Below, one piece after another: positions 35,620 to 43,496 of a DNA stretch of 64,000 nt. This DNA is from Phocoenobacter atlanticus (lineage in GTDB: Bacteria > Pseudomonadota > Gammaproteobacteria > Enterobacterales > Pasteurellaceae), in assembly GCF_030764225.1 (NCBI RefSeq), contig NZ_JASAXH010000006.1; one strand, written 5' to 3'. Position numbers and translations under genes: made by a program. The notes below the pieces were generated by a model that was given only the letters and a program-made list of their open reading frames with translations, made no database searches and had not been told where the DNA came from. How positions within the stretch are numbered: the stretch's first letter is position 1; each line of letters opens with the position of its first letter.

Positions 35620-35635
35620 AAGGGGCTTGCCCCTT
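35620..35635. other. Short hairpin, candidate (+) origin element
   Basis: AAGGGGCTTGCCCCTT is a perfect palindrome within the prophage intergenic region. A gene II-type initiator needs a hairpin nick site in such a region; this is the best local candidate but untested. Confidence 0.4.
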
Positions 35636-35872
35636 GATATAGCGTAAGCGTAGCTTAGATATTTATTTGAAAAAATGAATTAGTTGTGCGTAAAAATGTT
35701 TTTCAGAAAACAAGAAAATACTCACCCCCTATTAGACCAAATTCCGATATATAATCTTAAAAAATGTTTGAATTATAGAATTAAGTTGAATTTGCTCCGT
35801 CCACTATCTTTAAAAGTGAAAAGTGGACTCTTGTCTCATTTTGAGACAAAATAGCTTTTTTTTTAATCAATT

Positions 35873-36199
35873 CTAAAATTCTATCTTTTCAGATTTTCGC
35901 ATTATTAACCAAGTTTTTATTAGCTGTTTTATAGCGTATTGATCTTCTTCAGGTAATTCTTTTAATGCTTTTTCTAAATATGAGAAACTTTCGGTTTTTT
36001 CACCATAGATAATTTCTTCTATTGCAACTCCTAAATTAGCAGCTATTGAAACTACTGTATTTATTTGTGGGTTATTTTGTTCACCGCTTTCTAATTTTGA
36101 TATTTGCCCTTTTGATATTCCGCTCATATCTGCTAAATCTTGTTGGCTTATTCCTGCTGATTTACGAATATGTTTGATATTTTCACCGATATGTTTCAT
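35873..36199 (-). CDS. XRE/cI-like repressor of the satellite prophage (RstR-like)
   Basis: 108 residues from ATG 36199, preceded by GAGAG. The HTH_3 domain spans residues 1-60: IGENIKHIRKSAGISQQDLADMSG split around the turn, followed by ISKGQISKLESGEQNNPQI. The C-terminal half is short and helical (LEKALKELPEEDQYAIKQLI). It is divergent from the replication gene with about 150 bp between starts, exactly as rstR is from rstA, and likely represses that promoter. An upstream in-frame start at 36262 would add a Lys/Asn-rich tail and has no good ribosome site. Confidence 0.85.
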   Translation of the reverse strand: MKHIGENIKHIRKSAGISQQDLADMSGISKGQISKLESGEQNNPQINTVVSIAANLGVAIEEIIYGEKTESFSYLEKALKELPEEDQYAIKQLIKTWLIMRKSEKIEF

Positions 36200-36349
36200 A
36201 TAACTCTCTTTTATGTTTTTTTTTGTATTATTCAGTATAGTTTTTTTATAGTTTTTTTTCATATTTTATTATTTTAATACAAAAATTTGCATTTATAATA
36301 TGTTACTAATATACTTGTTTACATTAAGTTTCCTAAATGAAGAATTTTA

Positions 36350-37606
36350 ATGATTGATTTTTTGAAAATTTCTATTAGTTTTAAAGAAAGTGAATTGCTC
36401 ATCCTTAATGATGGGGAGACTGCTTTTTTAAAAACGTCTTTAGAAGTTATTGCTAAAAAATCAGGATTAAAATTATCAGCTGGCAATGTTTCTTTTGAAA
36501 TTGACGGTGATTTACACCTTTCAGAACTTCGCCATCCTTATGAACAATTACCAAGCCATTTTTCAACTTTAGCAATAAAGATATGGCAGGGGAGTGATAA
36601 TCTTTCAAAAATGCCTTTTTTAGAATTAAAAGCAAGCCCAGCGAAACTATTACAGGGTCATAATGTTTTCGGTTCGACAAATATTGAACTTTGTGCTTTT
36701 GAAATGTTGAATACTCTTGCTGTTGGTCGTCCTGAACTTTATGAAATGTTAGATATATCCTCTGCAACAGTTGATTGGATTGATGTTACTTATTCTGCTC
36801 ATATTCCTAATGATAGCCTACAAAAACAGTTAATTGCATTTTTAAAAAATATTCATTCAGGTCAATCAAAACAAACTAGATTTAACCGTGATTATGAAAC
36901 AACAGTATGCTGGAACACAGGAAGCCGTAGAAGAACATTAAAAGCCTATTTAAAAGGTTATGAATTACATAGAAGAATAGGGGAGCTTCAAAACCAATTG
37001 ATGAAGTGTAAATCTCCTTATTTAATGAACTCATTAAATATTTTAACTGATATTAGATTACAAGAATTTGCAAAGAAATGTGTTAGATTTGAAGCTAGAT
37101 TATTACAACGTTATTTAAATGATAAACATATACCAAGAAATTTGTTTGATTTAATTAATTATCAAAAAGCTTATGAAAAAAATGGTGAAGATTTAATAAA
37201 AGATTTATGGATAGAAGCTTTTAAAGATATATTTGATGCGATTGGAGAAACAAAAATGAATGTTTATAATGAAGAAAAAATTATTAATTTATTACGTAAA
37301 AATTATTTAAAAATCACCCCTAAGGGTAATGTTAGTTATTCAAAAGCAGATCGTTTGTATGGGTTTTATGAGAGATTATTAGATCGTGGTTATGATAACG
37401 TTTATCGCTCTATGTCTCGTGAGACTTTTAGACGTAATTTGTATGATTTAATGGCGATCGGTCTTACAAAAGCACAATTACAAAATTTAAAATCTAAAGA
37501 AAAAAATAATATTATTCCGTTTATGAAATTAGTAGAAATTGATTTCACCCATCAAAAACCATCTTGGTATATTGAACCAAATTACACATATTTAAAAGCA
37601 GCTTAA
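36350..37606 (+). CDS. Phage replication initiator, gene II/X family (RstA-like)
   Basis: 418 residues. Signature stretches of the filamentous phage replication initiators: LKASPAKLLQGHNVFGSTNI split near residue 100, TVDWIDVTYSAHIP, KAYLKGYELHRR (Tyr and Lys of the presumed nicking site near residue 200), and CVRFEARLLQRYLND near 243. The C-terminal gene X-like region contains YDNVYRSMSRETFRRNLYDL followed by a leucine-rich helix. It nicks the viral strand to start rolling-circle replication. It lies 14 bp before the gpV-like gene. Length is in the range of RstA/pII proteins; no break seen. Confidence 0.88.
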   Translation: MIDFLKISISFKESELLILNDGETAFLKTSLEVIAKKSGLKLSAGNVSFEIDGDLHLSELRHPYEQLPSHFSTLAIKIWQGSDNLSKMPFLELKASPAKLLQGHNVFGSTNIELCAFEMLNTLAVGRPELYEMLDISSATVDWIDVTYSAHIPNDSLQKQLIAFLKNIHSGQSKQTRFNRDYETTVCWNTGSRRRTLKAYLKGYELHRRIGELQNQLMKCKSPYLMNSLNILTDIRLQEFAKKCVRFEARLLQRYLNDKHIPRNLFDLINYQKAYEKNGEDLIKDLWIEAFKDIFDAIGETKMNVYNEEKIINLLRKNYLKITPKGNVSYSKADRLYGFYERLLDRGYDNVYRSMSRETFRRNLYDLMAIGLTKAQLQNLKSKEKNNIIPFMKLVEIDFTHQKPSWYIEPNYTYLKAA

Positions 37607-37620
37607 AGGAGCGTTAATTA

Positions 37621-37914
37621 ATGAAAGATCTATCAAATTATTTGTTAAAAGTTGAAATTTTACCTGACTCAAAAGTTGTTGAGCGTTCTGGGGTAAGTGA
37701 AAAAACGGGCAAAGAGTGGCACATTAAGACTCAGCAGGCTTATATTCATTTAGGTAAACCTTACCCTTCAGAATTTAAGATAAAGGTTCCTGACGGCTCT
37801 GAGCCTTATCCTGAAGGATTTTATTATTTACATCCTTTATCATTTAAAGTAAGTTCTTATTTAGATAATATACAGCTTAATGATATTGTACTTATTCCTG
37901 TTGATGAATATTAA
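37621..37914 (+). CDS. Filamentous-phage ssDNA-binding protein (gpV-like, RstB position)
   Basis: 97 residues, one OB fold. It aligns by eye over its length with M13 gene V protein: KVVERSGVSEKTGKEWHIKT (M13 TRSGVSRQGKPY), QQAYIHLGKPYPSEFKIKV, GFYYLHPLSFKVSSYLDNI (M13 GLYTVHLSSFKVGQF) and IVLIPV. gpV coats nascent viral strands; in CTXphi the corresponding gene rstB also aids integration. AGGAG lies upstream. It ends nine bases before dif. Confidence 0.88.
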   Translation: MKDLSNYLLKVEILPDSKVVERSGVSEKTGKEWHIKTQQAYIHLGKPYPSEFKIKVPDGSEPYPEGFYYLHPLSFKVSSYLDNIQLNDIVLIPVDEY

Positions 37915-37922
37915 TCTCCTAA

Positions 37923-37950
37923 ACTTCGCATAATGTATATTATGTTAAAT
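37923..37950 (+). other. Chromosomal dif site (XerC/XerD)
   Basis: XerC arm ACTTCGCATAA, centre TGTATA, XerD arm TTATGTTAAAT. It differs from E. coli dif only within the first four bases (25 of 28 identical). This is the functional dimer-resolution site after insertion of the prophage on its left, and marks the replication terminus. Confidence 0.93.
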
Positions 37951-38011
37951 AGGCAAATTAAACAAGTAAGTCGTGTTTTCATAATTATTTAATCTTCATT
38001 ATATTTTTGGT

Positions 38012-38511
38012 TCATAATTTATCAACAAACTCAGGCACAATCTGGCTCGCTAATCCATAATAACCTTGTTTAAAAACAGAATGGGTACTTGTGGCGTATT
38101 ACAACAACTGCACTTATCGTCAGAAGTAATCGCCTTTTCCCTGTGATACACCTTTCCTGATTTAACACAACGCACTTTTAACAATTCACCGTGCATATGA
38201 ATTAAGTTTTTTGAGCCAGCTCGTTCGTGTAAATTATCCACATTTTGAGTGACTAAGAGAAAATCTTTACCTAATCTCTGCTCTAATTTAGCCAGTGAAA
38301 AATGGGCTGCATTAGGTTGAATTTGAGGATCAAATAACTTCTCACGACGTTGATTATAAAACTGTTGCACCAATTCAGGATCACGCAAAAATCCCTCAGG
38401 GGTTGCCACATCATCTATACGATGATTTTCCCACAACCCATCACTGGCTCTAAAAGTTTGAATACCTGATTCTGCTGAAATTCCAGCACCTGTTAATACA
38501 ACGACTTTCAT
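38012..38511 (-). pseudogene. cobB: cobB (Sir2-type NAD-dependent deacylase) with internal deletion
   Basis: The first part is a good CobB N-terminus: VVVLTGAGISAESGIQTFR, TQNVDNLHERAG, the catalytic His in HMHGELLKVRC, and the zinc Cys CSCCNTPQV. The frame then runs into an unrelated stop at 38050. In another frame the next bases encode YYGLASQIVPEFVDKL and a stop at 38012, which is the CobB C-terminus. About 70-80 codons between are missing with a frame change. The lost part contains the second half of the Rossmann fold, so the product cannot be active. It lies 61 bp from dif. Confidence 0.88.
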
Positions 38512-38544
38512 ATTATTTCCTTATTATATTTTAACTCATACTTT

Positions 38545-38973
38545 TTAATTGAAAAATACACCATACTCCCCACCCCAATCTTTAGCTTCTTGGTCAATAT
38601 TCCAATGCCAATAATTTTGTTCTGTACTAAAACCATCACCCACAAAATAACCATTTACTAAAATAAAAAAAGAAGCAAAAACTAACAGGAAGATAACCCC
38701 TATTTTATAAACTTTTGAGGGACATTTAATTTGTTTAACTACTTTATCAATAAAGAATAAAATCACACTCCAGATAAGTACATTTACGATTACACCATAA
38801 ACACTATAATAATTTTCAAGAGATACCGCCCCCTGTTTTTTGTAAACAATAGGATTAGCCCAATAGGTCGGCAACCATTCATCACCAATAGATTGATAAG
38901 AAAAACCAAGGAGATTAGATAGTACTAAGCCTAATGCAATATATAAGATAATGGGGAGTGTGTATTTTTTCAT
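38545..38973 (-). CDS. Membrane protein of unknown function
   Basis: 143 residues from ATG 38973 (the upstream start adds a polar stretch before the membrane segment). Three hydrophobic segments: about 6-22 (PIILYIALGLVLSNLLGF), 62-80 (VIVNVLIWSVILFFI) and 95-112 (IGVIFLLVFASFFILVNG). The C-terminus YWHWNIDQEAKDWGGEYGVF is exposed. Similar small membrane proteins occur with toxin-immunity clusters. No family named. Confidence 0.55.
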   Translation of the reverse strand: MKKYTLPIILYIALGLVLSNLLGFSYQSIGDEWLPTYWANPIVYKKQGAVSLENYYSVYGVIVNVLIWSVILFFIDKVVKQIKCPSKVYKIGVIFLLVFASFFILVNGYFVGDGFSTEQNYWHWNIDQEAKDWGGEYGVFFN

Positions 38974-39019
38974 TTTTATCGTACCTCTTATTAACTGAGT
39001 ATTCCTGCAATACATAATT

Positions 39020-39658
39020 TTATTTTAAAAATCTAAATTTACTCTTGCACCAATTAAAAAACCCATCCTTTGAGTAATCATCCTCCATCGTCGATGGATA
39101 TTTAATGATTTCCATTGCTATTTGTGGTATTTCAATATTAAACGTCTTTGTAACCCAATTCTCAAAATATATATTTCTTTCTAAATTTGGGTCTTCTTCA
39201 TAAGGTGAAATACTAAACTCCTCTTCCCAACAAATCTCTGAATATCCGATTGCTAAAAACCTAATAAAATCCAACATATTATTTGCCAAAATACAAAGCA
39301 ATGTAGATCCTGAACCTGAGCCTATATGAACTATCTTGATTTCATCAGTATCTGATGTCCATAAACCACACATCGAACCATCTGCACTGGTAGCAAAACA
39401 ACAAAATCACTCTTTAAATTCAAGATCTTGGTTATCATCAAACCAATACCAAGTATCTTTTTCATCACAAGTAAATCGAATAATAGTCCCTTTAGGTTCA
39501 CTTTGGGGAGAATAAAGGAAACCAATTCTTTTACCATTTTCATCATCAATATAAAAATTATTTTCCTCAATCCATTTATAAAGTAATCTTAATTCTTCAG
39601 GTATTCGCATATCCTTTGGCAATACATTTTCTAATTGAGTGATAAGCTTGCTTTTCAT
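39020..39658 (-). pseudogene. SMI1/KNR4 (SUKH)-like immunity gene, interrupted
   Basis: The upper part, from ATG 39658, encodes an N-terminal half with IPEELRLLYKWIEENN and DTWYWFDDNQDLEFKE, then an in-frame TGA at 39407-39409. The same frame continues with FATSADGSMCGLWTSDTDE and a full second half to 39020. In the neighbouring frame the junction reads KSDFVV, the wording expected in this family before FATSADGS, so a pair of small indels probably made the stop. SUKH proteins neutralise polymorphic nuclease toxins. No toxin is adjacent. Confidence 0.65.
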
Positions 39659-39775
39659 ATTGATTGTCCTTTTTGTTTCGTTATATTTACTTACCGTTAA
39701 AATATTTTATGGCATTTTGTAAATTTTATTTAAAATCATACCGCTTTAATGACACTTTTCTTTTTTAAATTAAGT

Positions 39776-40105
39776 TTATTCCTCATTAATTCGATTTCCT
39801 TCATCAAAATAAAAAGAATTCTCTTTTAATTTCACAAAACCATTCTCATTTATTCCGATAAATAAACTACAATTATTTATTTCAGGTTGCCAACCATTGT
39901 CTAAACCATAAATAATAGCATTCATAATTGTTTTAGGTCTAATTTCAAAATGCCAACTGTAAGGATCAATATATAAAATACTATTTGGGTAATTCTCCTT
40001 AAATACTTTTATATATACATTTTTAATATAAATAGAATGTCTTTTTAACGTCCAAATATAAACATTATCTAATACTTTGATTTTTCTTTTGATTACTCTG
40101 CTCAT
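39776..40105 (-). CDS. Hypothetical soluble protein
   Basis: 109 residues, basic at the N-terminus and acidic at the C-terminus (YFDEGNRINEE). Short strands such as VYIWTLKRHSIYIKNVYIKV and NSILYIDPYSWHFEIRP alternate with one helix (TIMNAIIYGLDNGWQPE). The segment ILYIDPYSWHFEIRPKTI followed by a helix resembles small immunity-like proteins, without a name I can give. Lies within the minus-strand immunity island. Confidence 0.5.
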   Translation of the reverse strand: MSRVIKRKIKVLDNVYIWTLKRHSIYIKNVYIKVFKENYPNSILYIDPYSWHFEIRPKTIMNAIIYGLDNGWQPEINNCSLFIGINENGFVKLKENSFYFDEGNRINEE

Positions 40106-40150
40106 ATCTTATTTCTTTTTAAACGTTAATCACTTGAATAAATATAATTT

Positions 40151-41029
40151 TTACTTCAATTCAATGCTATAACCTAACTCTTTTGCTAGCTTTATAAAAC
40201 TGGCAATGCTATGCGAATTCCACTGATTACAAGTTGCTATCTTTTCATCAATTAAGTTAATTGTTTGAACATCTTTTATATAATACCTTTTATATCCTGA
40301 TTCAGAATAAATATTATAAGCCTTAGCGTATTTATCAAATATTCCATAATTTTTTTGATATTTATCTGGAAATACACTTTTTAATTCAGCAAAAGTGACA
40401 TTAGGATTATCTTCAACATAAGCCTTAACAACTTCATTAACCAACTGGGCTTTATTAAGAATTTTAGATTTAAAGATAAATCTTGAATAATCTTTTGTTG
40501 AATAATTGAAAGAAAAATAGGTATCTGAAATAACAAATATATTATTATCTTCACTCCTGTATCTGCTCAAAACTATTCCTGCTATTGGTATCTCGTCATT
40601 ATATTTATAACCATTTCTTAATTTTATTTGTAACTCTTCACTTATTGATGTTCCAACTAAAACACCAATCCATTTTGGTTCTTGATTATTTTCCCAATAT
40701 TCTCCTATTTCAAGAATTTGCTTTCTTTCATCTAAATAATCTTCTAATTGCTTTAATGATTCAATATTAATTTCATTTAGTTTAAGCTCGACGATACTTA
40801 AATATTCAGCACCATACGATGCTAGAATATCTATTCGCCCATCTCTATTTCTTCTTCCTTTTTTTAAAGCAATTTCTTCATCAAGTATAGCTACTTCTGT
40901 AAAATTTTCTTGGTCAAGCGTTAAAATATCTTCATTTTCTATAAGATAAGCCTCCATTGCCAATTCTTTTTTGAAAGGGTATGGTTTTAATTCAATATTA
41001 TTTGCTGTTACTTGTTTAAATATTTTCAT
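40151..41029 (-). CDS. Possible PD-(D/E)XK nuclease-fold protein
   Basis: 292 residues. The region 60-95 has GRIDILASYGAEYLSIVELKL, the spacing of a PD-(D/E)XK core (Asp in GRIDIL, then ELK), with an upstream acidic helix ENEDILTLDQENF. This resembles NucS/DUF91- or RecB-type nuclease domains. The C-terminal part (about 190-292) carries a small helical domain with FPDKYQKNYGIFDK and ends NQWNSHSIASFIKLAKELGY, seen after nuclease domains in some restriction-like proteins. It could be a defence nuclease or a repair factor. No methylase is adjacent. Confidence 0.5.
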   Translation of the reverse strand: MKIFKQVTANNIELKPYPFKKELAMEAYLIENEDILTLDQENFTEVAILDEEIALKKGRRNRDGRIDILASYGAEYLSIVELKLNEINIESLKQLEDYLDERKQILEIGEYWENNQEPKWIGVLVGTSISEELQIKLRNGYKYNDEIPIAGIVLSRYRSEDNNIFVISDTYFSFNYSTKDYSRFIFKSKILNKAQLVNEVVKAYVEDNPNVTFAELKSVFPDKYQKNYGIFDKYAKAYNIYSESGYKRYYIKDVQTINLIDEKIATCNQWNSHSIASFIKLAKELGYSIELK

Positions 41030-41209
41030 TTTTTCTCTTTAATGATTACTAATAATTTAGGTATATGAAATAGTAAATAAAAAATACTCTCATTTGGAGT
41101 TAGTGTATTTTAGTCTTTTATGCTTAAAAAGTTCATTTTTATTAAACTCAACTATCCTCTTTAAATCTACAAGTATTTGCAAATTTTTCTCTTAATCTAC
41201 CCGCTTAAA

Positions 41210-42169
41210 TCATTCAATAAATTTATTTGGGTTATCGCTATGCTTTTGTTGATATTCTCTTGCTGCTTGAGTTTGTTTTTGTAACCATTCTGTAAAAGGT
41301 ATTTTCTTACCGCTGTATGCAACAGCAAAAATTGATTTGCCATCTTGTGAAACTAAAAACTCACCATCAGTAGGGATTTTGCGGTTATCGTAACTATACA
41401 CAAGATAAAAAGGAAAATATTTACTCGGTCGTTCAACAATTTCAAAGTGTAAAACTTTTGGTTTAGCTAATGAATACACATTAACGTAGTAAATATCAGC
41501 CAATAGTTTCATTTTTTGTTGAAAGACGTTAAGTATTTTCTGCTCTTTTTCTGAATAATTAAAAGGATAAGGGTAATAATTTTCGTGAATTTTTACATCT
41601 TTCTCTTGAATTGGTTTAGATAAGGGAGCAACCTTTTCCCCTTTTTTATTAATAAAGCCCCATTTCCCATCCACGACTGTTTTATGATCTTCTCCTGCTT
41701 TTTTCCAATAACAGCCATCACAAACACTGGCATAACCATAATTAAAGGGTGAGGAAAAATCAAACTGAGGTTGAATAACAATTTCCCCCTCTCTATTTGC
41801 AAAACCAATTTTGCCATTTTTAACAATACGTTGATAGCCCTCCACTCGATAATCTGCTCCATTATCGTACCAAAATGTTTGGTATAGATACTCTCCTTTA
41901 CGATTAAACACACAGCCAAAAGTATGTGGCTCTTGTTTAATGTTTTTAGGGCAGCCTACAAAGGATAATAAGGTATCTTCAACCACTGTGCCATCTTCAG
42001 TGCCACTATAATTGAGAAACTCCGCTGGAATAATAATATTACCATTTTGATCTTTTACGCCTATTTTATCTTTTGCATTGTCAGTAAAATAAAATAACGT
42101 TTCTTTATTTTGTGCAAATGCTGAAAATGAACAGCATATTAGGATAAATGTTATTAGTTTTTTAATCAT
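41210..42169 (-). CDS. Secreted WG-repeat protein
   Basis: 319 residues with a signal peptide (KLITFILICCSFSAFAQ). Several WG-type repeats: KIGVKDQNGNIIIPAEF, KIGFANREGEIVIQPQFDF, KWGFINKKGEKVAPL, each 'x-G-(F/V)-x-(N/D)-x-x-G-x-x-(V/I)-x-P'. Such repeats form beta-propeller-like binding surfaces. The C-terminal 100 residues are unrelated to the repeats. Function unknown; WG proteins are frequent as orphan neighbours of secreted toxins. Confidence 0.8.
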   Translation of the reverse strand: MIKKLITFILICCSFSAFAQNKETLFYFTDNAKDKIGVKDQNGNIIIPAEFLNYSGTEDGTVVEDTLLSFVGCPKNIKQEPHTFGCVFNRKGEYLYQTFWYDNGADYRVEGYQRIVKNGKIGFANREGEIVIQPQFDFSSPFNYGYASVCDGCYWKKAGEDHKTVVDGKWGFINKKGEKVAPLSKPIQEKDVKIHENYYPYPFNYSEKEQKILNVFQQKMKLLADIYYVNVYSLAKPKVLHFEIVERPSKYFPFYLVYSYDNRKIPTDGEFLVSQDGKSIFAVAYSGKKIPFTEWLQKQTQAAREYQQKHSDNPNKFIE

Positions 42170-42189
42170 TGTGATAATCTCTTTTAGGT

Positions 42190-42852
42190 TTACTCTTTAT
42201 TTTCACTCATTAACTCATACGAAGAAAATAATAAACTAGGTTTTATATTTGGGTAATAAAGCTTTTCTGGGTTTGCTACTTTTAATACTTTATTGCCAAA
42301 ATGAATAAACTGCTCATTATCTTTGATTTCAACAGTGTATTTTGCTTTAAATTTTAAATTCTTTTTATGGGATTTTTTAGCAAAATATTCTTCGCTTGAT
42401 TGTTCATAAAAGTAAGCAAATCCTTTACTAAATCTAACATAAAAAACTCGTTTTATAGAAAAGTTTTTCATATCTGGAGAAGGATTTTCTCCCAAAACAT
42501 CAGTATAACGAAACACCTTGCCATCTAAATACTCTTTGCTCAGATAAGGACTTGTTAGTTGGAGTGAAAATAAAGCTATATGTAAGATAAGAAAAACGAC
42601 CAAAAGCCACTTACAAATATTTCTAAAAAACATCAAAACTAAAAATAAAATTCCAAATAAAACGCTCATAAGAGCAAGTAGCAAAACATAATATCCATAT
42701 AAAACCGTGTAATACTTGATGAAAAATTGATTTTTTATTTCAACAGGAATAAGTTTGATATTTAAAATTCCCTCAGGAAAATAAAAAATTGCCAAAAAAG
42801 TAAAAGCAACTACCATTAAACCAATTATGCTAAATTTAAATTTTTTTATCAT
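42190..42852 (-). CDS. Membrane protein of unknown function
   Basis: 220 residues: N-terminal helix (FSIIGLMVVAFTFLAIFYF), two or three further helices near residues 45-105 (YGYYVLLLALMSVLFGILFLV, WLLVVFLILHIALFSLQL), then an extracytoplasmic domain of about 110 residues with VFYVRFSKGFAYFYEQ and KYTVEIKDNEQFIHFG. Four bases separate it from the next lipoprotein gene upstream, so they are co-transcribed. No family recognised. Confidence 0.55.
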   Translation of the reverse strand: MIKKFKFSIIGLMVVAFTFLAIFYFPEGILNIKLIPVEIKNQFFIKYYTVLYGYYVLLLALMSVLFGILFLVLMFFRNICKWLLVVFLILHIALFSLQLTSPYLSKEYLDGKVFRYTDVLGENPSPDMKNFSIKRVFYVRFSKGFAYFYEQSSEEYFAKKSHKKNLKFKAKYTVEIKDNEQFIHFGNKVLKVANPEKLYYPNIKPSLLFSSYELMSENKE

Positions 42853-42855
42853 TAT

Positions 42856-43476
42856 TTACTCCGTTACTCTGTGCAATTGTTTTTGTTCCTCAAATACTCG
42901 CAATAAATCATCTTTGGGGATAATCATCGGCGATGAAATATAAATAAACATTGAGAAAAATGGCACGTGCATAAATGAACAGGTTAATTGCTTATCAGCA
43001 GGTTGTAATTGCTTGATAATTTTTTCTTGTATATGTTGGGCGTGTAATGAGTGATCTTCATAGGTAGAACAACCACAAGCATCTATAAATTTCTCCTCTT
43101 CTTCTTTGCTCTGAATTATAAACTCCTCGTTATAAGTAAAACTTGTAGTATAAAGAAATCCATTATTATAGGGTTTTACAGAATTTTTATCCGTCAAGGC
43201 GTACATTGCCTCTTGGGAATGTGTCCAATCTCGCTTTGTGATTTTAGGCTTGTCTTTTACATAACACTGCATATTACGAATATCCTTATACAAAGGCTGG
43301 CGTAAATCACGATCTGACCAAAAAGTAAGCCTAAAATAGCGTGGGTCTTCCTTATCCACTGCAATGCTATGATACGAAAATTGTTTTGTCAGAATGTCGC
43401 GTACCTCACTGCCATTGAATAGTAATTGACAGCCTGATAACAATAATGTGGTGGATAATATGAGTAGTTTTTTCAT
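42856..43476 (-). CDS. Lipoprotein of unknown function
   Basis: 206 residues. The signal KKLLILSTTLLLSGCQLLF has a perfect lipobox (LSGC). The mature protein contains six further Cys residues, some in the pair DACGCSTYEDH, and ends HRVTE. It sits between two membrane-protein genes on the same strand, in one apparent transcription unit (43497-42190). No family recognised. Confidence 0.65.
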   Translation of the reverse strand: MKKLLILSTTLLLSGCQLLFNGSEVRDILTKQFSYHSIAVDKEDPRYFRLTFWSDRDLRQPLYKDIRNMQCYVKDKPKITKRDWTHSQEAMYALTDKNSVKPYNNGFLYTTSFTYNEEFIIQSKEEEEKFIDACGCSTYEDHSLHAQHIQEKIIKQLQPADKQLTCSFMHVPFFSMFIYISSPMIIPKDDLLRVFEEQKQLHRVTE

Positions 43477-43496
43477 TTTATTACTCTTTTGTAGAA

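Larger units (their letters stand above)
35390..37950. mobile_element. RS1-like satellite filamentous prophage integrated at dif
   Basis: A 2.56-kb unit bounded by two dif-type sites. From left: a hybrid dif/attP1 site, an inverted attP2-like site, a hairpin-rich intergenic region, a divergent XRE repressor (minus), a gene II/X-like replication initiator (plus), a gpV-like ssDNA-binding protein (plus), and a canonical dif. This is the order rstR-rstA-rstB of the V. cholerae RS1 satellite and of the CTXphi RS2 region. Coat, pIII, Zot/pI and secretin genes are absent, so spread would need a helper inovirus. No integrase is encoded; host XerC/XerD would be used. The identification rests on gene content and att structure, both visible directly. 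Confidence 0.82.

Noticed and set aside
38050..38511. Short but functional sirtuin
   Set aside because: The C-terminal CobB phrase follows out of frame, showing a deletion; half the NAD fold is gone.
39331..39570. 79-codon minus-strand frame inside the SUKH-like gene
   Set aside because: It is the frameshifted shadow of the broken gene and useful only for locating the indels.
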